DNA of 64,000 bases from Apostichopus japonicus (GCF_037975245.1 NC_092579.1:9975001-10039000), one strand, 5' to 3'; counted from the first letter of the stretch, positions 21,935-35,808 are shown. Notes: a model not told the origin generated them from the sequence alone. Numbers and translations are program-made.

Positions 21935-24900
21935 CATACTAACTAACTGCATATTAACCCTGTTCACAGATAATGCATTTAATATTTTTGATGCATCAAA
22001 AGTATGCAACTGGCCTTATCACTCAACATGTAAAAACACCTACAAGAAAACATACCTCCTTCTAACTGGAGGGAGTGCTGTTATTTCATGACGCTAAGTA
22101 GCCAGATATATGCAAGTGGGAGAAGCCACAGGTGGCCTATTACTTAAACCTCCACGTAGGTTGGGTTATCCAAATTACAGTTTTCGCTCATTTTAGATAA
22201 ACACAAGTGTCGTAACAGACATTTCAAACAGGAGTAAATATTCTGTACCAACTCCAGTCTCCTCTCAGCAAATGTTCTGTCCCACTTGGCTAGCATAAAA
22301 GAATTTTATAGTACAATTAATTACTGTATTTTACATCTCCAACTAAGTATCATCATTCCTAAAATTCAAACCAGTTTGTCTTGCTGTATTAACAACAATG
22401 CATAGAAGTATGTTATTTGATAACATAATCAGTATATATAGCAGTATTAACAACCATTAGATTATATCATCAACTCACAATCAACAATCTTGCCAAAGTT
22501 TATTTCTTCTTTTGAATTGGCTTCTCATTCTGTTCAGTTCTCTTCAATGTTATTATTATTATTTTTATTATTTTTTTTTTGTCAACTGAAATAATAGCTT
22601 ATGAAAATTCAATATCTCCATTTTCAAACAACAGAAAATAAATAACAAGAATGACTCATCACATAATTATAACTCATAAGTTACAGTATTTTCATCAATT
22701 TCTAAACTACAAATCTGATCTGTTGACATTTTTTTTATTAACGTAATTAATGTGACAACTAAGGACATTGGGTGACATGTTTGGGCCCTGGAGACAATTA
22801 TTTGCCATCTGGGCCCTGTCTTCAAGGTTCTTTTTTCAGTACATTATGAAAGTATATTAAACTGGATACATTATTCTTTATCTCTTATTTCCCTGGGCGT
22901 TCTAATTATCCAACATGGACCCCATAGTATGTCCCTCACTGACCATCAACCCCCACCCCCACCCCACCCTCCCCCATCATGTTCAGCCTGATGAGGACAA
23001 AGACAGCATTTAAAAATTGTATTCAAAGTCCTTTTCACAAATGACTTTTGTTATCTGATATCATAACAATGCTGAGTAATCAAATAAACAAACACTTTTA
23101 TCAGCGTACTGCACGAACCAGAGAGTATTTGCATTGTTAGCAATGTAATGGTAAGACTTTTACAGGAGAATGTTATTAAAGGGAAGTATAGATTGTTCCC
23201 CCCCCCCACTCCTACCTCCCTCCCTCCCTCCCCTTCCTCACTTTACCATACCGCTACAGAAAATTACACTTTGGTTGAATTACTCTATACTAACTTGATA
23301 AATAACTATTTAAGTTATTATTAAGTACATTTCTTTGCCGGCACAATGATTGGTCATTTGCAGCATTTACAGAAATATTTACAGCAAAGCTATAGTTGTC
23401 TTCTTCAAAATGTTTTTTTTAATTTTTTTTTTAATTAGACATAAATTTAACATTCATGATCATATTATCTTTCAACTTTCAAATCATTTCTGTTCGATTA
23501 TTTTGTTTTCTTTTAACCAGTAGTGGCATGGGCTTGAAGAATGGGGAGAGGGTTTTGGGAGGGGTATGGGAGGAGACCATTGCAAAGTAAACTAACAGGC
23601 CCTAATTTATTATTTCCTTTATCGCAGAGTTTTACCACCCTTAATTTTTTATATTTCCATTTCTTATTGGGAAGCAAATTTAACAAAAGCTATGATTTTT
23701 TTATTCACAATAAAATGCTCTTGCTAACATCTCTCATTTTACTTTATGTTTATATTTTGGTTTGAACTTCTACCTTTGCTTTAAGGGCATTGCACAACCT
23801 CGTCTAGGTCATAGGTCAGCCAGGAAGCTTTCTTACAAACTGCATCTCAAAATCATATGATATATATAATATTGAGCCAAAGATTAGGTTTGTCTATTCT
23901 GCTAATCAATGCACGGCACTTCATTATTGGTCATGTTTCAGATTAAAATGATCAAGAAAACAGTATTTGGTCACAATATTTTGACATGATGACAATGGTT
24001 TATATATATAGATAGATAGGTATATATATTCATATAGGTATATATATATATATGCAAAATCAACTGTTGCAGCTTTGTAACACATTCAAAAGTTTTTGTT
24101 TTAATTATTTTAAGAGCATAATGTACAATCTGAAAGGCACATGATTGTTGTCTATAATATTTATGATATACTTTTTTCTGTTTTATGAAAGTTTTTGATG
24201 GATCTTTAACCATCTATGGACCAATATTTTACTTTACATTCTTATTTTCTTTTAGTTTATGGGTGTTGGATTGTAATTTATATATACATCGTATCAAGCT
24301 TCATATATGAAGGGCATTCGTCAATCATGACTATATTATATGCCCTACTTTTCTTCTATTTTCTGCTTTCTTTCCCATTTTATTCCAAGTTTTTTCAAAG
24401 ACCCTCTGTTGCCATCTCTTCCTTGGCAAGCCTTACTTTATGTGTGTGAACGTAAAAATGAAAATATTAAAGCTTTAGAATGGTAATTAAAGATCTGTTT
24501 ACCAATTCTTTCCATGGGTTTAAATTTAAAAATTACTAATGAATATGCAATAAGCTTAAAAAATATACTAAAACATTACTTGAAATTTAAATATAATATT
24601 ATTCGAACTGAATTTTTCATTTAAAATGGTTGAATTTAGAAACAGAGAGATTGACTTTCCTCTCTGAAATAGAGGGTGTCAAGTGAGAGGAAGGTCAGTT
24701 TTGGGAAAGATATATTTTATTTAAAAGACTTTCTTTCAAGATGGTCGACAAAAAAGGAAAAGAAATAAAACAGAAACGTGACATTTATATATTCACTGTG
24801 TTTGTTTTCGTTTTTACTTTGGTCCTAAGGATGTTTGAATGCGCATGTTTTACGGTCTTCTTAACTCTAAATAAAGTGAAATTTAGGATGATTTATGAAT

Positions 24901-26403
24901 TCAATTTTAAGAAAGACTTTAATGGTTTACATTTCAATGAAAAGAAACAACATTTTAACTTTGAAGCACTTTTCGAAATGTAAACATTCACACAATCATA
25001 TTCCATTAGTAAAGAAATAATAGTAATGAAAGTTAAGGGGAAAATGCAGTACTTTTGATTTGAAAAACTAACCACTGCCATTGCTAGGTGAGGTTCCCAA
25101 TTGCCTAGACTAACTCATATACCTTAATACATGACTTGAAAAGCAACACTTACATCAAAAACTCAGAATGGCCTCACAACCCTTCCAATTGTAGTGACCA
25201 TTAAGTGATATAATTGGCATGCAATAATGGAACCTCTTACCCAATCTGTGGATATTTTTTTGGTCTCAATTCATGACAACATACATTCCCTTAAAGTTTT
25301 TGCAATAGCCTCTGTTGCAGACATATGAACCACAGCACCCTATAACCAGAGGTGTATGGGTATAAATGTCTGGTACGACATCAGAATCTTGGCATAACAT
25401 CAAAGTCAATTGTTTTCTTCTGACACAAGATTCAGAAGTCAGCCAACTATATCATCATTGTTGGAAACAACTAACCAAAATTCTTCATGTCCCCTCTCCC
25501 CAACCCCCTTCACCCTTAAAAGCTTAAGAAAAACCCCCGCAACCTAAGCATATAACCTTGCTATTCAAACAACGCAGACTGCAATTATTACCATAACATA
25601 GTCTGATAGATGTCAAAGTACACAGTATGTGTGCCATAAATGTAGAGAATATTTCAGCAGGTATAAAGTAAAACATACAAAAATAATACAATATAATTCT
25701 GGAATAAATCAAGAACTTTACAATTGAAGTGTTATATATTTTACCATTAAATAACATGTTTCTACATTAGATTCTATATAATGATATTTATTCCCCTCAT
25801 AAACCATCAAGTCTATATTACTACGCAAGCAAGAAGGACTACCCTAGCTTATAATTAGTATAAGCTTTCGCACTTAGCATATATATATATATGCTCCCCA
25901 CGCTATATTTTTGCACTAGATGAGAAGGAATTATGACTAGCAAGCACTGAGTAAATGCGGGGACATATAATGCACTGCTAAACACCACACAGGCTCTCTG
26001 GACTCTTAAATATCCCATGCTTTGGAGAGTTAAACAGTTAGGGGAACTAACCAGTAAGGAGGAGGGTAAGTAAATAGTGTATGTATTGTTATTATTATTA
26101 AATGTCATTACGTTTAGGCTTGTTGCAGAATGCAATGTTTGAAGAAGTTTGTCCTCAATTGTTTTCTCTAAAAGTTAACATTACTCTGAATGTATGAACT
26201 GTTACCAGGGAGTTGTTATGGAAACTCTCTGCTGTTACTAAAGAACCCTTTTTATGCAATAGGCATGAAACCTAAACCTTCAAGTCTAAAACATTCTACC
26301 ATCCATCCATCCAACCCCAACCCCCCCCCCAACCCCTCTACTGCTCCCTCAATCTCTACCTGCATTGTGACCAAATTTAACCCATATAACTGTACACATA
26401 TTG
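21935..26403. other. No gene seen; simple repeats
   Basis: Simple-sequence patches: ATT/T-rich 22548-22580, C-rich 22950-22975, pyrimidine-rich (CCCT)n-like 23198-23240, TA/GATA-rich 24000-24052 and TA-rich 25878-25890, plus CATC/C-rich 26300-26340. Open frames are short and AT-driven. No exon recognised. Confidence 0.5.
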
Positions 26404-26407
26404 TTAA

Positions 26408-26470
26408 AGGTAGTCAGTATAGGCCCCAAATTATAGCATGTTATAATGGCTAGAAGTATTCAAAAAGTAT
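26408..26470 (+). mobile_element. TTAA-flanked MITE family 2, left-end fragment
   Basis: After TTAA (26404-26407) the sequence follows the left end of the complete copy at 45642 (AGGTAGTCAGTATAGGCCCC, then TAGAAGTATTCAAAAAGTA). The match fades after about 63 bp and no right end follows, so the copy is truncated. Confidence 0.7.
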
Positions 26471-29400
26471 GGAAATAAGTAGACATTTGTCACTAAACAT
26501 TTTCATACCATAAACTGAGCCCCTGACCCAGTATCAGGTTGAGTTCACAACAACCAATCGCTATAATAATTTCAGATCACATCAAATCTTGGGGTGAATT
26601 TGGGTGAACTAATTCTTCTTGGCATATTCCAACATGAGCTCTGTTTTCACTTTCCTGTTTTTCTTCTCTTAGTTTTCATTCAATTATGACCAACCCGTCT
26701 GAAATATTGTCACAGATCTAACCATGATTCAAGATAACAGGCAGTAATACACTCACAGAGTCATCTATGGGACATGTTGCCATTTACAATGTATGTAAAA
26801 GAAAACTACACATTAGTATAAAAAAATATTTAAAGTTGCTTTGCAACAATATACTCAAACTTGAGTATTAATCATTTTTGATCAAACTAGCAAGCACAAC
26901 CTTCCAGATATTTACACCAAATGAATGTTAATAAGCGATTCCTTTATGAATTTGACTTGATTCTCAATGTACATTCCGTTTCCTGAACACTTTTATCATG
27001 TCAATATCAATCAAATGCAAACAGCAATTATGCAAAAAAATCAAAAAGTTTATTTGACTTTTTACTTGTTTGAAATAAAGACTTGAATCGCTTTATAGTT
27101 AATGAACTAGATTACTGTTATAATAATGTTTGGGTATCGAATAGGTCGTCAAGAAATTCAACTTAGCAACTAGACCCAGTGCATTTGCAAGCCCTTTGTC
27201 AACTGTTGGCAAATCTAGAAGTAGAGGATGACAGGGTGTGAGAGAGGGGGGGGGGGAGATATATCCCACTACTTGGTAAAGTGGGAGGATTGAGGAGAGG
27301 GATGAGGGAATATTGCTTCATTTAGGTGACCAGGGTGGCTCTCTGTATGACAACATAATTTGTAATGTTTTTGAGGTTTAGATAGAAACTGGTGTGCATC
27401 TCACATGTTTACACCTAGAAAATATGTACAAAGGTAGGCATAACTTGTTACTTGTTTTCTCTTGTTGCATTATACACATTCCTATAGTGCCTGGACTCAA
27501 TTCAAGTGCATGTACTCCAACAAAGGTTATAAATGCTACTGTTTATTGTCTCTGGTGTGCTTATCTCATATCTCATAACTCGTTATTATCTTACATAGGT
27601 GCTATAAAACCAAGTTTGAAAAACAGATTTGTAAGAATATTAAACAATCCAAATTGCTTTCTGTGCTATAAAGGGCCACAAAGGCATTCCCAAGGACACA
27701 AAACAGAAAAGGGTTTTGTTTTAATCACAGATACCGGTGTTTGGCTAACTGTGTAAATCCACTTTACCACCAAATATAAACTCTACTATTTGTTCCATTA
27801 TTTCAAAACCAAACATTGACAAGGGGCCTGGGCATTGGTTTAGGGGCCCACTATGAACTCTTTCAAAACAAATTACATATCAGAGCTTAAGTAGCCTCCT
27901 TTGGTTATATACTATATAAAAATTTGATGTAGGTTGTAGTTCACATATAATCTTGGACTGGATCGAATTTTGTGCTTTAAAATAGATAACAAATGCATCT
28001 ATATAGCGAATTAATTGTCGCTATTCATTTGGAAATAAAATTATATAGAAGCTGATAGCTATAAACGTTGTTCAGTTTTGTTTGATACCTGCACAGTAGC
28101 TAGAAAGGTTATTAAATTACAAATGCATTTAACGATAGGTTATCGGTGAAATATGTCACAAAATTTAAAAGATTGTAGCAGACTTTAGTGACCTTTGACT
28201 AAAAATGGGTAAGCCTGGTGGCGTTGTCATTCTTTCAGCCAAATAATGGTGTAAAAGGGTTGGCAGAGCTATGTTTTCACGATGATCTGATCCATCAAAA
28301 CTAACAAATTTCTGTTCGGACGAGCATAATCAGCTTTGGTTGTGGTCCACAAGAAGACTAGGTGTAGTGTAGATTGAATTGTATATAACTTATTGCCCCA
28401 AATAGGTCAAATAATAAATTGGGTGTCACATTCTTTCACTTTGTAGATACTGAAATTAAACAAATATTTGTCATAGGCCTATGATCCACTCGAATGGGAG
28501 TTTTACTGGCACAACGTTGGTGTTCAATTCATCAAAATTACACATCTCTCCCAGAGTGTATATATTATTGTTCACTCTTTTTCTTTTCCTTTGGACAACC
28601 AAATTTGCTGTTCGGACAACCAAAAGTAAGAAGAAAAAAGTAGGGGAAAAATCCTTAATAATTGGCCCTTGGTGATGTAGGGGTGGTTTTGGTTTGATAC
28701 AAAGTCGTTACAATGGTTTACCGATGAGTGGACAGGCAATGTGGGATTGACAGAAATCACCAATCCACCCATGAACTGATTAAAAGGCTTCCTACTATAA
28801 AATGATAAGATTGCTTTGATGTTGAATTCTTGCAGTCAATTGGAAATAAATGAGAGCTAATATGCGGTATTCTGTTTTGCATAATAATTCTGCAAAGTAG
28901 ATAAAGATGTTTACATGGATGCAATCAATTAAGATCAGGTTATCATCGAAATATGTTCTGCAAAGTCGAGGCCTGAGTTATTGCATCGTCCAAAACTATT
29001 GAATTTGAAGATCTACACTGACAGATGAAATTAAAAAATTGACAGAAGAAATACACAATCGAAAAACTTCTCTATCCACCATAATCAAAGAAAGGGAATA
29101 CTGAACAACATTTTGGAAAAATGGAACAGAGAATGTTTTCGTGATCTTCTTTGTAGTTTTTAGGATTGTTATAATGAGACAAAATCCACCTTCGAATAAA
29201 CACTTTAACATCACTAAAATCAAACCAGAAACTATGAAAATTAGTCAAAACATTCTCAGTTTTGTCAATGAAAGGAAATAACTATGCATAATTTCATTAT
29301 ATTTAGTTTAAGAAAAATAAAAAAAATTCTGTATTGACCGAGGAGTATTAATTAAATTCTCATAATATCTTTTCTTATTTATTCCTCTTCTTACTATCTC

Positions 29401-29790
29401 GGCAGTAAATAGTAAAAAGAACAAAGGGGCAGAAGGATATCTGTACAAGCCATGGTCAAGTTGCTACTTGCTACTACCTATCCATTTTCCAAGCTTTATT
29501 TGTTGTCTTAGATCTGCTGCAGTCATCTGACATCCACTTGTTATGATAGATTTAAACCAAAGTTTAGTTTTAGGATAATTTAATACTATTTCATACTTTT
29601 ACTTTACACACAGCCAGCATAAGGCATGAAATACAAGTATTTAAGCTGCATCAAATTGCTGCTTCAGCTATCTAGATGTCTGAGTTTCTGGTAACATAGA
29701 TTTTGACTCTCTCCTTAGGCAATAATCTGGCATGTAATGATTGGTTATTAACAGAAAATTGGTTTTATAATCTGTGTATACTTTGAATCC
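26471..29790. other. No gene seen
   Basis: A G run lies at 27248-27259. A weak, old direct similarity exists between about 28030-28160 and 28835-28960 (GATAGGTTATCGGTGAAATATG against GATCAGGTTATCATCGAAATATG). No coding or RNA gene recognised. Confidence 0.45.
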
Positions 29791-29960
29791 AGCCGTGTGG
29801 TGCAAAGGTATACATTATAATGGCATGACGCTGCTAACGACAGGCCATTAGGCACGTCACAGTTTCATCCCGCCATAAACTAATTAGTTTGTATAAGTCA
29901 CACACCCTCTTGAACTTCTTTTTACGATCCTCATCCAAACAAACTAAACTAATTAACTCA
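29791..29960 (+). mobile_element. Possible tRNA-derived SINE head
   Basis: TGGTGCAAAGG (29798-29808) fits the pol III A box TRGYNNARNGG exactly. AGTTTCATCCC (29861-29871) is a decayed B box (8 of 11). Between them ACGCTGCTAACGACAGG resembles a tRNA anticodon arm. The spacing of 63 is slightly long. There is no second copy in the window to confirm the repeat, so this is tentative. Confidence 0.3.
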
Positions 29961-30895
29961 TTTTAATAAGAATAAAAATTACCAGTATTCATACTTTGAA
30001 GTTCCTCATTTATGAGATTAATGGAACTGATAAAATCCGATATTGTCTCAGTTTAGAATCTCATGATGTGTATGTGTGTGAGTGTGTGTGAACAAGAAAC
30101 ATTGGTACAGTAAACTTGAAAGGTCGTCCGTATTTGGCCCCAAGTTTTTTTTCGATTGTTAGAAGTTTGTACGGGAATTTCCTGAAATATCTGATTGTCT
30201 TATTCGTACATTGTGAAGTGTTCGAGTACAGGCCTCAAAATTCAGGCTATTGACTGGCTAAATGCCAGTAGAAGAAAAAAAATCACTTGTTTTATTCTGT
30301 CAGTAGACATTAAGAACATGAACATGTGATAAGAACATGAATTGTCAGGCAACATAATTGGCATGATTTCCGCACCTAATGTTAGCCCAATATAGCTGAA
30401 AATATAAAATCTTTGGTGATCTTGCTGAAAACACTGCTGAAAGTTAACTCTTTATTCCTTGTCAAAGGCAAAATATTGGGCTGCTCCCAAAGCCTGTGCA
30501 CAATAAATGATGAATGCTGTTATTCGGGAAAAAAGGTCCAGGAAGAACGGTCCAGGAAGAACTTGATTTTAGCCAATAGATTTGTCAAGCTTTGCAATAT
30601 TTAGCCAAGTTGTGTCTAAAATTGTGAAATTCTAGGTATGATGTAGGCCATAGAATGCATTGTTGGAAACATCTATTGATTTTTTATGTCCAAATGTCCA
30701 AGGATGATACATATAACAACATTCCAGCAACTGAAGCTGATTGAATAATAAAATGTTCGGATCCAAAGCACAGCTTGCTAACATTTTGTGCCAAGAGAGT
30801 AAACAAGGTTGCCATGGCAATTGAGGGAAATTTTTAAATTTTATTCCTTTTATATATCACTTATCTATGAAGGAAAGTAAAATTCCAATTAATAT
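29961..30895. other. No gene seen
   Basis: A TG-rich microsatellite lies at 30067-30090. Nothing else recognised. Confidence 0.45.
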
Positions 30896-31290
30896 CATAA
30901 GATTTATAATACCCACAGGTATTCACACAGAAAAAGGGCGCTCAAGCCACAAAAGCTTGTCGCATAAGGTGAATTTAAGCTTCTTTTAAAGGGAGGAGAC
31001 ACTCTTAACCATCTTGATTTCAATTGGTAATATATTCCACAATCGCAGTGCAGCAACTGAAAGAGATCTATCCCCCAAGAATGGTTGGATTTAGATTACT
31101 TGAGAAATAACAGAAAGTTGCACTTTATGAAACTCTGAATACAGAGAACACTGATAATCGAGCATTCTTAATGTATCATTTTTCAAGGATAAATCATCAA
31201 AAAAGGAATATAATAGGATTGAAAAGCTCTTGGAGATATAACGGACCACCGATTGTGAGTCAATTCTTGTAAGTAGGGCTTCTCCAGTCA
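30896..31290 (-). mobile_element. LINE 3' fragment with premature stop
   Basis: Minus-strand frame reads GDRSLSVAALRLWNILPIEIK near 31020-31085, the well-known C-terminal box of CR1/L2-group LINE reverse transcriptases. It continues KMVKSVSSL, a stop, then KKLKFTLCDKLLWLERPFSV to a TGA at 30923-30925. The internal TAA and loss of similarity upstream show a decayed, 5'-truncated copy. It differs from the LINE end at 13240-13695, so two lineages are represented. Confidence 0.7.
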
Positions 31291-33426
31291 AAAATAAATT
31301 ACATTAAATCAAACATATCTGGAATGGGATAATGTTTGATATGTTCTAATCAAAGGCTGATTGATTGTCCTACTACCTCAGTAAGACAATGAATTTAATA
31401 TGCAAACAAAATGATGCTGTGATGGCAATTCTACAATCCTCTATACCCTGTACCCCTCTACACCCATCTACAACCTCTACATCAGTGCAAAGAGCTTAAT
31501 GGGATGAGAAAATTCCACCATCAAATAGATTGAAGTTACATATAGGTTATAAGTACTAGTGACAGCACTTGTAGAAACATTTTCACCAGACAGCATTGAG
31601 AATTTGTAAAAGTAAGAGGGCCTGACATTTCGATCCTAGCAGGATCTTCTTCAGAACTGAATGGTATTGAGAATTGTCAGGCTTTCAAGGAACTTATCCT
31701 TGGTAGTAAAGAAAGAAAAATCTGTTGTTCCATTGACAGAAAGTTTAAGTGACAGCAATGGAGATCTATTAGTGACAATGCAGTTACTTGTTAAATTTTG
31801 TTTAAATTCCAAACACTATAAAAATTGTGTTAATTTCCTAACACTTGTTGCCAAACATGAACTAACACAATGACATGGTCTTTGATTCCAGAGTTTAATT
31901 TGATTTATGAGTAATGCAAATAACTGTCACGTCGTCATCAGACAACATGGAACTAAACTATGAATCCTTGTTTAAAACAGGTGGAAAGAATCTTTCTATT
32001 TTTGCATAGCGCCACCATTTTTGGAAAGTTAAACTGATTCCCAACTGTAACAATTGCTGAATCTACACACTACTCTGGTCAAAATGCTTTCACAATCAAA
32101 GTTTCCTTGGTATTTAAGACTAACAAAGCATCAAGGCTACAGAAGAGTGGGTGAGGTCAGTGTGAGGATAAGGACACTAAGAGAAAGGTAATTGTAGAAA
32201 GATTAAGTAAAATGAGTAAGATACAACACACTGTCCTGTGCAGAAGTTTCTAAATAGCTCCAACTATTAGTTATGTGAGCTGGATTATACTTAATTTCAA
32301 GATCTTTGAAACAATGTAGTTTGGTGATCATATAATGGGTGGACTGAACATTAAGCAAAATAGTGGTTTCATGAATTGTCAACATATAAGGCATGTATAT
32401 ATATATTTGTAGATTTGTGTTAGATAAAAATTTATTCAATGTATCAATTTAAAATTATACGCAAAAAGTAATTTGGGTCAGTTTTTAAACGGTTCCCTCA
32501 ACTGGAGAAAATATTCAACTAACATTGAACATAATTATTATATCAAAATATTTGTCAGCCCCATCATAATTTATTATTTTGCCTTAACAAGAAAATATTT
32601 TGACCAAACTTGTGAAGGTAGGTAACTTTAGTATAATGAAAATGCGAACAACTTAGCGTTGAAGTAATTACCTTGATTGGCTTCAAATATTTGTCTTGAG
32701 ACTTTACGTTGACTAACAACATTTAATCAGACATTTTCACTGCCAGATATACTTTTATTCCCTGGAACTAAAGATTTTAATGTTTAAATTTTGACAATGA
32801 AATCATAGCGTGTGCAGCTGTTCTCTTACAATACAGACACCAGCTCAGTTAGGCTAAGAACATTTTGCTGCATAAGAATACATAAAAATGGCAACACTAA
32901 ACTATCAGATAGATCTTTCTTACATCATTTCACTCACAAGAAAGATTTTCAGTGTCATGGTTGAATGTGAAACTGTTAGGTGGTTATCACCAGTTCCATT
33001 CATACTTGTTAAAATTTCTTGAATCTGATTGGCCCACTGTTGTCAGCTGACGGTGCATTAATCTATGGATAATGCAGGGTAAACTCACCGGCAGATTAAT
33101 ATAAGTGATAACCAGAATTCCTGAGCTAACCTTCAGTGTGAAGTATACTAACTGTAGTGTGCGAGCAACAACGATGACATCATTTAACAATACTGGCAAT
33201 AATGTTATTAGGCCTTATGTTATGGAGTTATTTGGCCATCAAAACAAAAATAGGCCTAACATAAGTATAAGAGTCTCAGGAGTTATTGGAGGCCTCGATT
33301 AAACAAATGAGGAATGTCCTGAGAGCAACGATCCAAAAAATTGAACCAACAAAAGACAGTTGTACACCACAGTTGACTAGCCAATGTCAGAACACCGTGG
33401 ATATTAACACTAATGTAACCTCTGAC
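31291..33426. other. No gene seen apart from the motif at 31621
   Basis: AT-rich DNA; an inverted ATAGGCCTAACATAAG-type pair lies at 33209-33263. No coding frame recognised. Confidence 0.45.
31621..31654 (-). ncRNA. Hammerhead-ribozyme-like core motif, copy 1
   Basis: On the minus strand CTGAAGA (core C3-A9 with A at the free position 7) is followed by one extra A. A perfect 6-bp hairpin comes next (GATCCT, loop GCT, AGGATC), then GAAA, then TGTCAGG. Hammerhead ribozymes have this CUGANGA/stem II/GAAA order, and they are known from Penelope-like elements and retrozymes. The extra A before stem II is atypical and activity is unproven. In this copy stem I is poor. Confidence 0.4.
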
Positions 33427-33430
33427 TGAT

Positions 33431-33792
33431 AGGCATTGAAGACTCGCCTCAAACCGCGTGCGGCCATCTGAAAAGTTAACTTTCTGTTGCTTGCAAGTGA
33501 TGTTTTGTTCGTGTCGCTACAAAATGCAGACAGTAATGAAACGTGGTACCTTGTTATCTTAAGCTGGACCTGAGATGTCCATTGCTGTATCGTTTATACA
33601 CTGTGCTGTGGGTATTGACAGCAGCTGTATGTACTGACTGTACACTAGTGTCTAATTACCGAAGGTAGCAAGCTGTGTGCGTATTTTCTGGGATCAATGG
33701 TGGTGTCTAACACTTCTGTTACACCTCATTCAAAACTAGGTCAGATTAATACCGACATTAGACGTTTCTTTTTGCGCGAGTCTTCACACCCT
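33431..33792 (+). mobile_element. TTAA-flanked MITE family 1, copy C
   Basis: A 362-bp copy, AGGCATTGAAGACTCG to GAGTCTTCACACCCT. TTAA is intact on the right (33793-33796) but reads TGAT on the left, probably mutated. It is closest in content to copies B and D and non-coding. Confidence 0.8.
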
Positions 33793-33796
33793 TTAA

Positions 33797-35142
33797 GTTA
33801 AACTAGGGCCTAGACTGAAGTTTAAACTTTAGTTGGTCTGTATTTTCCTTCTCTAGTCTAGGCCTATTGACAAAATTGTAAGGTTCCCATTTTTTGTTAC
33901 GATACATGTATTACTTCCCATTTCAATGAGATCTTGACCGAAAATGAATTTGACGTTTCGCGTTACTGATCATGTATGATGTCGCACAACTGCATTAGCC
34001 TACGCTTAGTCCTACGTTAGCTTATTTAACGTTAGGCTACAAGTACAACTTACAAGCTGACCCTGATGTTACTGCTTACAGGAATTAAGGGTCTAAGAAA
34101 GTAAAACCTTTTATCCTACAATTGTTGTTAACGAATTACCCCTCAATGAATAACTAACAAATTGTTCATTTATATCACCTTCATTGTCTGTTTCCCCACA
34201 GAATGTTAATTTTTAGCAAAGAGTTAGTATTTTCACTTTCGATACCGGTAAACCACGGAAATATATACTACTTCCAGATGCAGGATGAAGAACACGCTAA
34301 GTTTTCTAATTTGCCCGGCAGCATGGGAAATGGTGCAGTGAATGTGTTAGTTCTTTTTATACAACATCTAATTGTATTCTGGTCATTTGATTGGTCAATT
34401 GCTCGTTGATTGGTCAATTGCTCGTTGATTGCAACTCGGCTGCGCCTCGTTGAATGGAACATTCCATCTTTCAACTCATGAAATATTTGCACTATTGCAC
34501 GAATGGAAACCATTCATTATTTGTATAATATTCATCTACCTGCTGGGGTATATAATCATGCATTCCCTTATTCGCCCTGCAGCCGGATGAAATATTGAGG
34601 GCACTACAACGAGTAACATAATGATTTTCTTTGATTCCACCGTACTAGTACCGCAGGCCAGGCGAATGCGCACGACCCGCAAACTTTCTGTGGTACACAA
34701 ATGTGTTGACAGCAATTGAAGTTAGAGGGAATTCTGTACATTATGTGAATAAGACAAATGTAAAAAAAAACATATATTCATACGTAAATGCAGCACAGAA
34801 TTGATTTCTGTTCTGTAATATATACAGACGCAGCTATGTATGTTGTAGGCAGTTTAGGTTATGAACGTACGTGTACTTTCTTATTATAATTGTTTTAATT
34901 TCTTAATTTAGAAATATACTCTTTTTATTATTACGTACTTTTCATGATGATTGTGTAGATTCTTATTATCGTCGTGTAGTTTCTTATTATTAATCTTCTG
35001 TATATTATTATCCTGTTTACTCAGTAAATTATGGTATAAAATGAGTATATAATCATATAAATCTATATTATCATCATAAGTTGTGGTCCTTTTGGCGTTC
35101 CATATGAATCTGTATTGGTTAAATTGAGAAAGTTTGGGGTGC
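33797..35142. other. No gene seen; short tandem and TATA-like site
   Basis: A 19-bp unit TTGATTGGTCAATTGCTCG is repeated at 34387-34405 and 34406-34424 with a third partial copy. Each contains an ATTGG (inverted CCAAT). A TATATAA lies at 34549-34555. These could belong to a promoter or to an unrecognised mobile element; no exon follows that I can name. Confidence 0.35.
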
Positions 35143-35150
35143 ACCCCTCC

Positions 35151-35808
35151 CAAGGGCGGCGGAAGCACTTTTAATCTGGGGGGGGGGCACCGACATCAAA
35201 GGGCACTTTGCAGAAATTCGATTGGACTGATGCAGCCTTATATTTAGTTTCCTTAATAACTCTTATTGTCTTATCTTATTTGCGTATACACATCACTCCA
35301 TCAACGCCCCCACCCCCCCCCCCCCTTCAAGGAAAATATGCATACTAGCACTGCAATATCCAATGTGCAAATTGGGAAACAAGGAACAAGTTTTCTTTTG
35401 AGACAAAATGAGGTGAAATCATGCTAGTTGCTAATGTAGGAATCCTCCGAGTTAGAGTTTATTTCTTGTTAATATCTTAACAAATTTTTTCCATTCGAAA
35501 TAGCTTGAGTTTGACCCACAGAAATTCATTAAAAGTCATGGGCGTAGCCAGGATTTGCAATGTTGTATGCACGACTATCTGAGCGGAGCGCCACCATCGG
35601 TTGGCGCGGAGCGTACAAGAAAATTTTTGGTTTTACAAACCCCTCAGATGGCCGGAAACGGCCCTTCCCGAGTGTTCATTCTGGTTCCCTGGCCTCTTGC
35701 TAACTTGAGACACCTCAATTTTTATGTAGAAAAAGGGCACATTTTTAACCTGAGGAAAAGTGGGGGGGGGCACGTGCCCCCTGTGCCCCCCCGGTTCCGC
35801 CGCCCTTG
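35151..35808 (+). mobile_element. hAT-like non-autonomous element with 8-bp duplication
   Basis: Terminal inverted repeats CAAGGGCGGCGGAA and TTCCGCCGCCCTTG bound a 658-bp unit. Exact 8-bp direct repeats ACCCCTCC flank it (35143-35150, 35809-35816). An 8-bp duplication and CARGG-type ends fit the hAT superfamily. The unit is more GC-rich than its surroundings. It holds an internal GGGCGTAGCCAGG word seen at ends of other marine-invertebrate elements, and G/C runs around CACGTGCCCC. No transposase is encoded; a composite or nested element is possible. Confidence 0.85.
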
